Shown one piece after another: positions 16,362 through 25,190 of a DNA stretch of 64,000 nucleotides. A model generated the notes under the pieces. That model had not been told where the DNA came from. It made no database searches and saw nothing but the letters and a program-made list of their open reading frames with translations. Within the stretch, counting starts at the first letter, position 1, and every line of letters begins with the position of its first letter. Where the stretch lies: contig NZ_VWPY01000001.1 in the NCBI RefSeq assembly GCF_011839805.1, forward strand, positions 124,001 through 188,000, in the 5' to 3' direction. This DNA comes from Kineococcus rubinsiae. GTDB taxonomy: Bacteria > Actinomycetota > Actinomycetes > Actinomycetales > Kineococcaceae. Made by a program: the position numbers and the translations under genes.

Positions 16362-17657
16362 GTGACCACGACCTCCGGAGAACCCTCCGCCCGCCCCGCC
16401 GTCGCCCACGGGCTCGACGTGGCCGCCCGCTGGGCCGTCCGCCTGCTCGTGCTCGGCGTCGCCGCCTGGGCCGTCCTCTGGCTCCTCGGCCAGGGCTGGT
16501 CCCTCGTCCTGCCCCTCATCCTGGCGGTCCTGCTGACCGCCGTCCTCTGGCCCCTGGCCCGGCTGCTGCGGCGCTTCCTGCCCCACGCGCTCGCGGCCGT
16601 GGTGTCGCTGCTGCTGCTCATCGGCGTCATCGTCGGCGTGTTCGCCGTGCTCGTGCCGAACATCGCCGACCAGGGCCCGCAGCTCGTGGACAGCGCCGGC
16701 GAGGGCCTGACGACGCTGCAGGGCTACGTCACCGGGGCACCGCTGAACCTGGGCGACGACCAGATCGGCTCGCTGATCGACCGCGGCGTCAGCGAGCTGA
16801 AGACGAACGCCCAGGCGATCGCGCTCGGCGTCGCGGGCGGCCTCGGCACCGTCGGGGCCAGCATCGGCTCCGGCGTCGTCACCTTCGTCCTCGTCCTGGT
16901 GCTGTCGTTCTTCTGCCTCAGCGACGGCGACCGCCTGCTGCCCTGGTCGCGCCGCTGGCTCGACGCCCGCACGCACCACCACGCCACCGAGCTCGGCAGC
17001 CGGATCTGGAAGGTGCTGCAGGGCTACATCGTGTCCCAGGCCGCGGTCGCCCTCTGCGACGCGGTGTTCATCGGCATCGGCCTGCGCATCCTCGGGGTGC
17101 CGTTCGCGCTGCCCCTGGCCGTCATCATCTTCTTCTCCTCCTTCATCCCGATCGTCGGCGCGGTCGTCAGCGGGATCCTCGCCGTCCTCGTCGCCCTGGT
17201 GACCGTCGGCTGGGTGCAGGCGCTCATCGCCCTCGGCATCGTGCTGCTGGTGCAGCAGCTGGAGGGCAACGTCCTGCAGCCGCTGCTCGTCGGGCGCACG
17301 CTCGCGCTGCACCCCGTGGTCGTCATCGGCTCGGTCACGGTGGGCGGCACGGCCTTCGGCATCATCGGCGCGTTCCTGGCCGTCCCCGTCGTCGCGATCC
17401 TCACGGCCGTGCTGCGCTACGTGCACCACGTGCAGCTGCCCGACGAGCCGGAGAACCCCCGGGTCGACCCCCCGGCGAAGAAGCCCCGCCGCTCCTCCCC
17501 CGCCGCGGGCGCGACGGCCGCAGGCACCGCGGTTCCGGCCTCGCAGTCGGCGGGCGGGGACCCCGCGCCCGGCCACCCCGAGCCGGGCACCACCCCCACC
17601 ACCACCGCCGTCGACGACGACGGCGACACCACTTCGAACAACCGGAGGACGACGTGA
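16362..17657 (+). CDS. AI-2E-family transporter
   Basis: A 431-residue inner-membrane protein of the AI-2E (PerM/TqsA) family, with eight hydrophobic segments between residues 15 and 360. The diagnostic run is FIPIVGAVVSGILAVL, followed by QQLEGNVLQPLLVGRTLALH. Members were named for autoinducer-2 export, but many act as H+ or Na+ coupled permeases for other small molecules. The C-terminal 70 residues are Pro/Thr/Ala-rich and disordered. GTG at 16362 is a likely start; a GTG 38 bases upstream is also in frame. It overlaps the alcohol dehydrogenase gene by GTGA. Confidence 0.85.
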   Translation: MTTTSGEPSARPAVAHGLDVAARWAVRLLVLGVAAWAVLWLLGQGWSLVLPLILAVLLTAVLWPLARLLRRFLPHALAAVVSLLLLIGVIVGVFAVLVPNIADQGPQLVDSAGEGLTTLQGYVTGAPLNLGDDQIGSLIDRGVSELKTNAQAIALGVAGGLGTVGASIGSGVVTFVLVLVLSFFCLSDGDRLLPWSRRWLDARTHHHATELGSRIWKVLQGYIVSQAAVALCDAVFIGIGLRILGVPFALPLAVIIFFSSFIPIVGAVVSGILAVLVALVTVGWVQALIALGIVLLVQQLEGNVLQPLLVGRTLALHPVVVIGSVTVGGTAFGIIGAFLAVPVVAILTAVLRYVHHVQLPDEPENPRVDPPAKKPRRSSPAAGATAAGTAVPASQSAGGDPAPGHPEPGTTPTTTAVDDDGDTTSNNRRTT

Positions 17658-18838
17658 AGGCACTCACCTGGCAGGGCAAGCGGTCGCTGGAGGTCCGCGA
17701 GGTCCCCGACCCGCGGATCGAGGAGCCGACCGACGCGGTCGTGCGCATCACGTCCACCGCCGTGTGCGGTTCCGACCTGCACCTGTACGAGGTGCTGGGG
17801 CCGTTCATGAGCCGGGGCGACGTCCTCGGGCACGAGCCCATGGGCGTCGTGGAGGAGGTCGGGTCGGCGGTCGCGAACCTCGCCGTCGGCGACCGGGTCG
17901 TCATCCCGTTCAACATCTCCTGCGGCCACTGCTTCATGTGCCTGCGCGGGCTGCAGAGCCAGTGCGAGACGACGCAGGTGCGCGAGAAGGGCTCCGGCGC
18001 CGCGCTGTTCGGGTTCAGCTCCCTGTACGGCTCGGTGCCCGGCGGGCAGGCGGAGCGCCTGCGCGTGCCGCACGCCGACTACGGCCCCGTGAAGGTCGGC
18101 ACGACGCTCCCCGACGACCGCTACCTGTTCCTCTCCGACATCCTCCCGACGGCCTGGCAGGGCGTCCAGTACGCCGACGTGGGCGAGGGCGGGACGCTGG
18201 CCGTCCTGGGCCTCGGCCCCGTCGGGCAGTTCGCCGCCCGCATCGGCCGGCACCTGGGCCACCGCGTCGTCGCCGTCGACCCGGTGCCCGAGCGCCGCGC
18301 CATGGCCGAGCGCCACGGCATCGAGGTCCTCGACCTCACCGACGACGTCGCCGAGCAGCTGCGGGAGCGCACCGACGGCCGCGGGCCCGACGCCGTCGTC
18401 GACGCCGTCGGCATGGAGGCTCACGGCAGCGCCGAGGGCCCCCTGGCCAAGGCCGCGCAGACGGCCGTCGGCCTGCTCCCCGGACCGCTGGCGCGCAAGG
18501 CCACCGAGAACGCCGGCGTCGACCGCCTCGGCGCGGTGCGGATCGCCGTCGACGCCGTGCGCCGCGGCGGCACCGTGTCCCTGTCGGGCGTCTACGGCGG
18601 CGAGGCCGACCCGCTGCCGATGATGACGATGTTCGACAAGCAGCTGCAGTTCCGGATGGGCCAGTGCAACGTCAAGCGCTGGATCGACGACCTGCTGCCG
18701 CTCGTCGAGGACCCCGCCGACCCGCTGGGCGTGGAGGACCTCACGACGCACCGGGTGGCGCTCGCGGACGCGCCCGAGGCCTACCGGATGTTCCAGGAGA
18801 AGAGCGACGGCTGCATCAAGGTCGTCATCCAGCCCTGA
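17654..18838 (+). CDS. Zinc-dependent alcohol dehydrogenase, formaldehyde-dehydrogenase-like
   Basis: A 394-residue cytoplasmic oxidoreductase. Catalytic zinc ligands are Cys38 in TAVCGSDLHLY, His in GHEPMG, and Glu. The structural zinc site is CGHCFMCLRGLQSQC. NAD binding uses GLGPVGQFAARIG. The GRGPDAVVDAVGMEAHG block is shared with the paralog at 25740. Long-chain members of this group include glutathione-independent formaldehyde dehydrogenase and related alcohol dehydrogenases. The substrate here is open. Its GTG start sits in the stop of the AI-2E gene, so the two are co-translated. Confidence 0.85.
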   Translation: MKALTWQGKRSLEVREVPDPRIEEPTDAVVRITSTAVCGSDLHLYEVLGPFMSRGDVLGHEPMGVVEEVGSAVANLAVGDRVVIPFNISCGHCFMCLRGLQSQCETTQVREKGSGAALFGFSSLYGSVPGGQAERLRVPHADYGPVKVGTTLPDDRYLFLSDILPTAWQGVQYADVGEGGTLAVLGLGPVGQFAARIGRHLGHRVVAVDPVPERRAMAERHGIEVLDLTDDVAEQLRERTDGRGPDAVVDAVGMEAHGSAEGPLAKAAQTAVGLLPGPLARKATENAGVDRLGAVRIAVDAVRRGGTVSLSGVYGGEADPLPMMTMFDKQLQFRMGQCNVKRWIDDLLPLVEDPADPLGVEDLTTHRVALADAPEAYRMFQEKSDGCIKVVIQP

Positions 18839-18872
18839 CGGCCCCGCACCCCGACCGCACCACACCCTGACG

Positions 18873-18912
18873 GCAGGAGGGCCCGCACCGGATCCGGTGC
18901 GGGCCCTCCTGC
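18873..18912. terminator. 40-bp perfect palindrome, bidirectional terminator
   Basis: The two 20-base arms meet at CGGATCCG with no mismatch. It sits between convergent genes (dehydrogenase stop at 18838, hypothetical gene stop at 18921), so it can end both transcripts. Confidence 0.75.
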
Positions 18913-18920
18913 GTCGTCGT

Positions 18921-19334
18921 TCACCAGCCGGCGGTGGTCTCCGCGTCGAAGGTCCAGGCGGCGGCGTCGCTCAGCACGGTGGCCTCCACGGCGGTGGCCT
19001 GCAGGCCGCGGCCGGCGAGCGCGCCCAGCACGCGGCGGTGGGCCTCCTGCGCCGCGCCCTCGGCGTCCAGCCCGTCCGCGTCGACGCTCACCACGAGGTC
19101 GTGCTCGGGCAGGTCCACGTCCTCCAGGCGGGGGTGCGCGGCACCCAGGTCGGCGACCAGGCCGGCGAGCAGGTCCCCGTCGAAGCCCGCGGACGTGTGC
19201 ACGCGCAGGTAGACGGCGTACTCGTGGTCCAGGTCGGCGACGCCGGCCTCGATGGCCGCGTCGATCTCGTCGATGGCGGCCAGCTCGTCCTCGTCCTGGC
19301 TCAGGGTCGTGCGCTCGTCGTCCACGCCGTCCAT
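18921..19334 (-). CDS. Hypothetical acidic protein, 137 residues
   Basis: I do not recognise this family. The protein begins MDGVDDERTTLSQDEDELAA, is strongly acidic through residue 45, and then has alternating beta/alpha-like segments (YAVYLRVHTSAGFDGDLLAG and DLVVSVDADGLDAEGAAQEA) with a ferredoxin-like rhythm. No signal peptide or membrane segment is seen. It lies alone on the minus strand between the convergent terminator and the F420 oxidoreductase. The ATG at 19334 is the first plausible start. Confidence 0.65.
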   Translation of the reverse strand: MDGVDDERTTLSQDEDELAAIDEIDAAIEAGVADLDHEYAVYLRVHTSAGFDGDLLAGLVADLGAAHPRLEDVDLPEHDLVVSVDADGLDAEGAAQEAHRRVLGALAGRGLQATAVEATVLSDAAAWTFDAETTAGW

Positions 19335-19475
19335 CTTCGCCGACCGCGCCGGCGCCGCACGTCGGGACCCGGGCCGTGCGGCTCGCGCCCCGGGGTGCGC
19401 GGAGACCGCCGGGTTCCTACGGTCGCAGCGGGTCGAGCAGGCGCCCGCGGAGCAGACGAACCCCTGGAGCACGAC

Positions 19476-20444
19476 GTGCAGATCGGCTACAAGCTCGCGA
19501 CGGAGGCCTTCGGGCCGAAGGAGATCATCCGGCAGGCGCTCGCCGCCGAGGAGGCCGGCTACGACTTCGTGGAGATGAGCGACCACTTCCACCCCTGGCT
19601 GGACGTCCAGGGGCACTCGGCGTTCACGTGGAACCTGCTGTCGGCCATCGCCGCGAAGACCGAGCGGATCCGCCTCGTCACCGGGGTCACGTGCCCGACG
19701 GTGCGCTACCACCCGGCGATCATCGCCCAGGCGGCCGCGACGCTCGCGATCATCTCCGACGGCCGGTTCACCCTCGGGGTCGGCGCCGGCGAGCGGCTCA
19801 ACGAGCACGTCGTCGGCCGCGGGTTCCCGGCCGTCGCCGAGCGGCACGAGCGGTTCCGCGAGGCGCTGGAGATCATCCACCTGCTCTGGCAGGGGGGCTA
19901 CCGCAGCTACGAGGGCAAGCACCTGCGGCTGGAGGACGCGCGCCTGTTCGACCTCCCGGAGGAGCTGCCCGTCATCGCCGTGGCCGCCAGCGGGCCCGCG
20001 TCGGCCCGCATCGCCGCGGAGCTCGGCAGCGGCCTGTTCGCCACCGAGCCCAAGGGCGACATGGTCGCGACGTGGAAGCGCCTCGGGGGCAGCGGCCCCG
20101 CGTACGCGGAGGTGCCGATGGCCTGGGCCCCGGACGAGGAGACGGCCGTGCAGGCCGTCCTGGAGAAGAGCCGCTGGGCGGTCACCGGCTGGAAGGTCAT
20201 GGCGGAGCTGCCGAACCCGGTGAACTTCGCGGCCGCGACCACGACCGTGAAGGCCGAGGACATCACGGCGCAGTTCGCCGTCGGCCCGCACGTGCAGGGC
20301 TACCTCGACGTCGCCCAGCAGTTCGTCGACGCCGGGTTCGACCACCTCGTCACGCAGAACGCGGGGCCCGACCCGGACGGCTTCCTCGAGTTCTTCGCGA
20401 CGACGCTGCAGGAACCCCTGCGGGCCCTCACCCCCGCGGCGTGA
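19476..20444 (+). CDS. F420-dependent oxidoreductase (G6PDH-family LLM protein)
   Basis: A 322-residue luciferase-like (LLM) TIM-barrel enzyme. It begins QIGYKLATEAFGPKEIIRQA, carries the DHFHPW motif near residue 40 typical of coenzyme F420-dependent glucose-6-phosphate dehydrogenase relatives, and has VTCPTVRYHPAIIAQAAATL and GVGAGERLNEHVVG. It oxidises or reduces a small substrate with F420 as cofactor. Sugar-phosphate oxidation is the nearest assigned role but cannot be proved. GTG at 19476 is chosen because CTGGAG lies about seven bases upstream. TACGGT near 19418 could be its -10. Confidence 0.85.
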   Translation: MQIGYKLATEAFGPKEIIRQALAAEEAGYDFVEMSDHFHPWLDVQGHSAFTWNLLSAIAAKTERIRLVTGVTCPTVRYHPAIIAQAAATLAIISDGRFTLGVGAGERLNEHVVGRGFPAVAERHERFREALEIIHLLWQGGYRSYEGKHLRLEDARLFDLPEELPVIAVAASGPASARIAAELGSGLFATEPKGDMVATWKRLGGSGPAYAEVPMAWAPDEETAVQAVLEKSRWAVTGWKVMAELPNPVNFAAATTTVKAEDITAQFAVGPHVQGYLDVAQQFVDAGFDHLVTQNAGPDPDGFLEFFATTLQEPLRALTPAA

Positions 20445-20488
20445 GCACGGGGCGGCCACGGCACCCCGGGACGTGGTAGTCAGGTCCC

Positions 20489-21511
20489 GTGCCCGCCCCC
20501 ACCGCCCGGCTGAAGCTGCCCCGCAGCAGGCCCGTCGGCCCGATGCGCGCCATCGCCCTGCGCCTCGGCGTGGCCCTGGCCCTCGTGGTCGTCGCGTGGG
20601 CGCTCGTGCTGGTGGAGCGCGACGGCTACCGGGACAGCGCCGACGGCTCGGTCTCGGTGGTCGACGCGCTCTACTACACGACGGTCACCCTCTCCACGAC
20701 CGGCTACGGGGACATCACCCCGGTGACGACCAGCGCCCGGCTGGTCAACGCCCTCGTCGTCACCCCCATGCGGATCCTGTTCGTCATCGTGCTCGTCGGC
20801 ACGACCATCCAGGCGCTCACCGAGCGCTCCCGCACCGAGATCCGCCTCGCGCGGTGGAGGTCCCGCATGCGCGAGCACGTGCTCGTCGTCGGCTACGGCA
20901 CCAAGGGCCGCAACGCCGTGCGGGCCCTGCGCCTGCAGGGCCACCGCGCCGACCGGATCCTCGTCGTGGACGCCGACCCCCGCGCCACGGCGGACGCGAC
21001 GGCCGACGGCTACGTCGCCGTCACCGGCAGCGCGACCCGCGCCGAGACCTACCGCGCCGCCCTCGCCGAGCGGGCGGCCTCGGTGGTCGTGGCGCTGGAC
21101 CGCGACGACACCGCCATCCTCGCCACGCTGGCGCTCAAGCGGCTCGCCCCCCACCTCACGATCGTCGCCGCGGCGCGCGAGGCGGAGCACGCGGACCTGC
21201 TGCGGCAGAGCGGAGCCAGCTCGGTCGTCGTGTCCTCCGAGACCACGGGGCGGCTGCTGGGGCTGGCCGCCGACAGCCCCGCCGCGGTCGACGTGGTCGA
21301 GGACCTCGTCTCCTTCGGCGAGGGCCTCGACCTGCACGACCGCGAGGTGGTCGCCGCCGAGGTCGGCCGCGCCCCGGCGGACCTGCCGGTACCGGTCCTC
21401 GCGGTGCACCGCGGCGGGCGCACCCTGCGCTTCAACGACCCCGCCCTGGGTCCGCTGCGGGCCGGCGACCGGCTGCTGGAGGTCGTGGCGCCCGCCGACG
21501 GCGCGTCCTGA
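20489..21511 (+). CDS. Two-helix K+ channel with RCK (TrkA-N) domain
   Basis: A 340-residue inner-membrane channel. Residues 25-105 hold two hydrophobic helices around a re-entrant loop; the selectivity filter is TTGYGD in LSTTGYGDITP. Residues about 130-250 are a TrkA-N/RCK Rossmann fold (VLVVGYGTKGRNAVRALRLQ). The C-terminal 70 residues resemble TrkA-C. The architecture is like MthK/Kch channels, gated by a cytoplasmic ligand such as Ca2+, nucleotide or c-di-AMP. It probably adjusts K+ or osmotic balance with the K+ efflux genes at 53-54.7 kb. The GTG at 20489 has no strong ribosome site. Confidence 0.88.
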   Translation: MPAPTARLKLPRSRPVGPMRAIALRLGVALALVVVAWALVLVERDGYRDSADGSVSVVDALYYTTVTLSTTGYGDITPVTTSARLVNALVVTPMRILFVIVLVGTTIQALTERSRTEIRLARWRSRMREHVLVVGYGTKGRNAVRALRLQGHRADRILVVDADPRATADATADGYVAVTGSATRAETYRAALAERAASVVVALDRDDTAILATLALKRLAPHLTIVAAAREAEHADLLRQSGASSVVVSSETTGRLLGLAADSPAAVDVVEDLVSFGEGLDLHDREVVAAEVGRAPADLPVPVLAVHRGGRTLRFNDPALGPLRAGDRLLEVVAPADGAS

Positions 21512-21905
21512 GCCTCGCGGGGACGCCGCCGCCGACTCGCCACCCGGCCGGGTCACGGGGTCGGGGATCTCGAGTGGCGGGCCGGGCGCAGACGCGGGAG
21601 TCTCGTCCCCGACGGCGCCGTTCGCGGCGTCGCACTGAGCGGACACCGTCGAGAAGTGGCGGGTCGCAGGGCCGGTCGCCCGGAGCACTCCCGGGCGGGC
21701 ACGGACGACACCAGGGCACCGCCCGCCACGGCTGGCGCGGACCTCGTCGCCTGTATCGCCGAGCACCGGTGCCGGGAGCCCACGAGAACTCGTGCCCTCC
21801 CGCCCGCACCTCGCTCGCACCGCCTTCCCACCGTGCCCCCGCACGGTGGCGTCCGAAACGACGCGGGTACCCCCGTGGCACCCACCGACGAAAGGTTTCC
21901 CCACC
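21512..21905. other. 394-bp gene-free region before the PRC-barrel gene
   Basis: No convincing ORF. It holds two palindromes, CACGAGAACTCGTG (21781-21794, perfect) and a 9-bp-arm hairpin at 21828-21849, followed by GGGTAC at 21865-21870. This could be a -10 for sigma-B, but no good GNNT -35 lies at the right distance. Regulation of the stress gene downstream is likely. Confidence 0.4.
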
Positions 21906-22811
21906 ATGGCCAGCAATCTCCCCGGCACCGACCAGCTCTTCGGCGCGACCGTCGTGGACAACGACGGCAGCAAGATCGGCAAGGTCGAAGAGGTCTACCT
22001 GGACAACGCCTCGGGTCAGCCGGAGTGGGTCTCGGTCAAGACCGGCCTGTTCGGTTCCAACGTCTCCCTCATCCCGCTCGCTCAGGCCTCGTTCTCGGGC
22101 GACACCATGACCGTCCCGTTCGACAAGGCGAAGGTCAAGGACGCCCCCCACCACGACCCGGCCGCGGAGCTCAGCGAGTCCGACGAGGACGACCTGTACC
22201 GCTACTACGGCGTGGGCACGGGCACCAGCAGCACCACGAACACGACCACCACGAGCGGCACCACGGGTGGCATGACCACCGGTGACCGCACGGGCGGCGA
22301 CCTCACCACGAGCGGCACCACGACCGGGCAGCACACCGCCACGGGCGACCGCACGACCGCCGACCTCGACGACCGCGCCACCAGCGGCCGTGGCCACGAC
22401 ACCTCGGGCCCGAACACCGACGACGCGATGACGCGCTCCAAGGAGGAGCTGCGCGTCGGCACCGAGCGCCGCGAGGCCGGCCGTGCGCGGCTGCGCAAGT
22501 ACATCACCAGCGAGACCGTCGAGCGCCAGGTCCCGGTGTCGCACGAGGAGGTCGTGGTCCGCCGCGAGCCGATCACCGACGCCAACCGCGGCGACGCCCT
22601 CAGCGGTGGCGACCTGACCGAGGAGGAGCACGAGGTGGTCCTCACCGAGGAGCGCGCCGTGGCCGCCAAGGAGACCGTCCCCGTCGAGCGCGTCCAGCTG
22701 GACACCGAGCGCGTGCAGGGCACCGAGACCGTCTCCGCCGAGGTCCGCGAGGAGCACATCGACCTCGACGCCGACGAGACCGTCAAGAACTCCTCGCGCA
22801 ACCGCGACTGA
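21906..22811 (+). CDS. PRC-barrel and DUF2382 stress protein
   Basis: A 301-residue protein. Residues 1-75 form a PRC-barrel (LFGATVVDNDGSKIGKVEEV and EWVSVKTGLFG) as in YsxB/AvaK-type proteins. A 70-residue Thr/Gly/Ser-rich low-complexity linker follows (TSSTTNTTTTSGTTGGMTTG). Residues 175-300 are DUF2382, with pairs of RYITSETVERQVPVSHEEV-like strands and repeated EEV/REP blocks. PRC-DUF2382 proteins are common in desiccation- and radiation-tolerant actinobacteria and probably bind nucleoprotein or membrane. ATG at 21906 follows GAAAGG. Shares DUF2382 with the next gene, 13 bp away. Confidence 0.85.
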   Translation: MASNLPGTDQLFGATVVDNDGSKIGKVEEVYLDNASGQPEWVSVKTGLFGSNVSLIPLAQASFSGDTMTVPFDKAKVKDAPHHDPAAELSESDEDDLYRYYGVGTGTSSTTNTTTTSGTTGGMTTGDRTGGDLTTSGTTTGQHTATGDRTTADLDDRATSGRGHDTSGPNTDDAMTRSKEELRVGTERREAGRARLRKYITSETVERQVPVSHEEVVVRREPITDANRGDALSGGDLTEEEHEVVLTEERAVAAKETVPVERVQLDTERVQGTETVSAEVREEHIDLDADETVKNSSRNRD

Positions 22812-22824
22812 CCAGGCCGTCGCC

Positions 22825-23229
22825 GTGAGCCCGCGAGCAGACAGCACGCCGGGCGCCGTCGAGGTCGTCCTCTCCGCCGAGCAGCTGTCGGTGGAGGTGG
22901 AGCGGGTCCCGGCCGAGCGGGTGCGGATCTCCAAGCGCATCGTGGAGGAGCTCCGCACCGTGCAGGTCCCCCTGCGCCGGGAGGAGCTCGTCATCACCCG
23001 CGAGCCGCTCTCCTCCTCGGGGCCCCTGTCCAGGACCGCGCCGGCGGAGGAGCTGGTGCTGGTCCTGCACGAGGAGGTTCCCGTGGTGTCGGTGACCACG
23101 CAGGCCTACGAGCGCGTGACCGTCTCGGTCGAGACGGTCCACGGCGAGGAGGTCCTGCGCACCAAGCTCCGGACGGAGCACGCCAGCGTGACCGTCTCGG
23201 AGGAGCCGGGCGCACTGCACCGCAGCTGA
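22825..23229 (+). CDS. DUF2382 stand-alone protein
   Basis: A 134-residue protein made only of DUF2382. The sections EVVLSAEQLSVEVERVPAER and TVQVPLRREELVITREPL repeat the C-terminal half of the upstream PRC-barrel protein, so it is a duplicated paralog without the barrel. No membrane segment. GTG at 22825 lies 13 bp after the previous stop, an operon with it. The strong hairpin at 23268-23303 ends this unit. Stress protection is the likely theme, by association. Confidence 0.8.
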   Translation: MSPRADSTPGAVEVVLSAEQLSVEVERVPAERVRISKRIVEELRTVQVPLRREELVITREPLSSSGPLSRTAPAEELVLVLHEEVPVVSVTTQAYERVTVSVETVHGEEVLRTKLRTEHASVTVSEEPGALHRS

Positions 23230-23267
23230 TCCCCCGCACCTGGCACGACGCACCACCCCAGCGGTTC

Positions 23268-23303
23268 CCGAGCACCCCGGACGCACCCGTCCGGGGTGCT
23301 CGG
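23268..23303 (+). terminator. Terminator after the DUF2382 pair
   Basis: A perfect 15-bp stem (23268-23282 with 23289-23303) and a 6-base loop are followed by TTT and a C run. It sits 38 bases beyond the DUF2382 stop and upstream of the next ribosome site. Confidence 0.75.
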
Positions 23304-23334
23304 CCGTTTCCCCCCCCAGACTCCAGGAGTTCCG

Positions 23335-24237
23335 ATGAGCACACCCACGGGTTCAGACGGCGCCCACGCCGCGAGCGGTTCCGGCCGCGACGGCGGTTCC
23401 GGCCGCGGTGGCCGCCCCGACTTCGAGGTCAGCCGCGACGAGGTCCGGCGCGAAGATGTCCGGCGCGACGAGGCACGAAGCACCGACCGCCCCGCGCCGC
23501 AGACCACCGCGGACGACCCTGGCCCCTCGCTGGTGCACCACGACACCCCGTCCGCGCCGCGGCACGACACGCCGACCGTCAACCGCCACGACGACCGGCC
23601 TGCGGCGCAGGGCACCCCGGCGGCGCCGCACGCGGGTCAGGGCGTGGCCGGCCAGAACATGGACCGCAAGGCCGTCGTCGAGCGCGAGAAGGACGCCCAC
23701 GGCGGCGTCAAGGTGGGTTCGGCGTTCTTCGGCTGGCTCACCGCCACCGGCACCGCCGTCCTGCTGACCGCGCTGCTCGCGGCCACGGGGACGGCCGTGG
23801 GCCTCGCCAACAGCGGCAGCCTCGACGCGGCGCTGTCCGGCGCCCAGAACCAGGCGAGCGGCAACGCCGGCACCATCGGCATCGCCGGGGCGATCGCCCT
23901 CCTCGTCGTCCTGCTCGTCGCCTACTTCTGCGGCGGCTACGTCGCGGGCCGGATGGCCCGCTTCAACGGCGCCAAGCAGGGGGTGGCCGTGTGGTTGTGG
24001 GCCATCGTCATCGCCGTCGTCGTCGCGATCCTCGTCGCGGTCGCCGGCTCGAAGTACAACGTCCTCAGCCAGCTGAACAGCTTCCCGCGCATCCCGGTCG
24101 ACGAGGGTTCGCTGACGTCCGGCTCGATCATCACGGTGGTCGCGGCGCTGCTCGTCGCCCTCCTCGGGGCCGTGCTCGGGGGCCTCGCCGGCATGCGGTT
24201 CCACCGCCGCGTGGACCGCGCCGGCCTGGGTCGCTGA
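23335..24237 (+). CDS. Four-helix membrane protein with disordered N terminus
   Basis: A 300-residue protein. Residues 1-120 are disordered and rich in Asp/Arg/His/Pro (repeats RDEVRREDVRRDEARSTD). Then come four hydrophobic segments: LTATGTAVLLTALLAATGTA, GIAGAIALLVVLLVAYFCGG, WLWAIVIAVVVAILVAVAG and TVVAALLVALLGAVLGGLAG, ending in a short basic tail. The pattern resembles YrzE/TIGR04086-type proteins, but no catalytic motif is seen. ATG at 23335 follows CAGGAG. It is separated from the upstream stress genes by a terminator, so it likely has its own promoter. Unknown function. Confidence 0.7.
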   Translation: MSTPTGSDGAHAASGSGRDGGSGRGGRPDFEVSRDEVRREDVRRDEARSTDRPAPQTTADDPGPSLVHHDTPSAPRHDTPTVNRHDDRPAAQGTPAAPHAGQGVAGQNMDRKAVVEREKDAHGGVKVGSAFFGWLTATGTAVLLTALLAATGTAVGLANSGSLDAALSGAQNQASGNAGTIGIAGAIALLVVLLVAYFCGGYVAGRMARFNGAKQGVAVWLWAIVIAVVVAILVAVAGSKYNVLSQLNSFPRIPVDEGSLTSGSIITVVAALLVALLGAVLGGLAGMRFHRRVDRAGLGR

Positions 24238-24284
24238 CGACCCTCCGGTGAGGCGGCGCCGACGACGCGCCGCTCACGACACGG

Positions 24285-24320
24285 GGCCGGTGGTGGGGAG
24301 GTCAGTCCCCGCCACCGGCC
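24285..24320. terminator. Hairpin overlapping the SGNH gene stop
   Basis: A 14-bp stem (24285-24298 with 24307-24320, one wobble pair) surrounds the stop codon of the SGNH gene between two convergent genes. Confidence 0.55.
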
Positions 24321-24934
24321 TCTCGTGCGTCCCGCCGCGCGGTGACCAGCTCCTGCAGGACGGGCAGCAGGTCCGCGGCGAGGACGGCGTACCCCGCGCT
24401 GGAGGGGTGGAACCGGTCCGCCGAGAACAGCCCCGCGTCGGCGCCGAACCGCGCCGTCGTCGCGGGCGAGGGGTCGACCACCCGTCCACCGGCGGCGAGC
24501 ACGGCGCTGCTCTGGGCGGCGCGCAGCGCGGAGCTCGCCGTGCGGACGAGGTCGCGCAGCCCCGCGGGGACGTGCGCCACGACGCTGAGGTCGGGCACGG
24601 GGACGACGACGACGTCGGCCCCCGCACCCCGCAGGTCCACCACGGCCCGCCGCAGGTGGGCCACCGAGTCCGCGGCGGCGACGCCGCGGATGAGGTCGTT
24701 GCCCCCCACCACGACGAGCGCCACGTCGGGCCCGGCGGCCAGCGCCCGCACGACCTGCGGGTCGAGGCCGGGGCTCACGGCCCCGGGCACCGCCACGACG
24801 TGCGCCACCACCGGAACCCCGCCGGCGGTGAGGGCGGCCGCCAGCCGCGGGCCGAGTCCGTCGGCCGCGCGCGCCGCGCCCGTCCCGGCCGCGAGGGAGT
24901 CCCCGAGGACCGCCAGGCGGAGTTCCGCCGTCAC
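24302..24934 (-). CDS. SGNH/GDSL esterase
   Basis: A 210-residue hydrolase of the SGNH fold with all four blocks: block I LAVLGDSLAAG with Ser near residue 12, block II Gly in AVPGAV, block III Asn in VVVGGNDLIRG, and block V DRFHPSSAG with the Asp/His pair. It probably deacylates a lipid, sugar or thioester. There is no signal peptide, so it is cytoplasmic. GTG at 24934 is the start, following GGAAC. A -strand single gene, convergent with the four-helix membrane protein. Confidence 0.85.
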   Translation of the reverse strand: MTAELRLAVLGDSLAAGTGAARAADGLGPRLAAALTAGGVPVVAHVVAVPGAVSPGLDPQVVRALAAGPDVALVVVGGNDLIRGVAAADSVAHLRRAVVDLRGAGADVVVVPVPDLSVVAHVPAGLRDLVRTASSALRAAQSSAVLAAGGRVVDPSPATTARFGADAGLFSADRFHPSSAGYAVLAADLLPVLQELVTARRDAREAGGGD

Positions 24935-25190
24935 CGCTGTTCCCGTTCCACGTGGCCCACGCTGCCACGGACCGCGCCCGGGCACCGCCCCGGGACGACG
25001 CCTCAGGACGCCGCCGGAGAACGGCGCGCGGAACTCCCCGCGGAACTGCTGCGCGGACCTCCTCCCGGAACTACCGCCGACGCTCCCGCGTGGACGTGCC
25101 GGGTGCAGGACCCTGCCGTAGCGTGGCCGCACCCGGGCCCGCCGGCCCGGGCCGCGCTGAGCGCGCACCCCCTGACGGAGGAGAGTTCAC

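Noticed and set aside
21865-21870. GGGTAC before the PRC-barrel gene as a sigma-B promoter
   Set aside because: No GNNT -35 element lies 14-16 bases upstream, unlike the two clear cases at 16264 and 31254.
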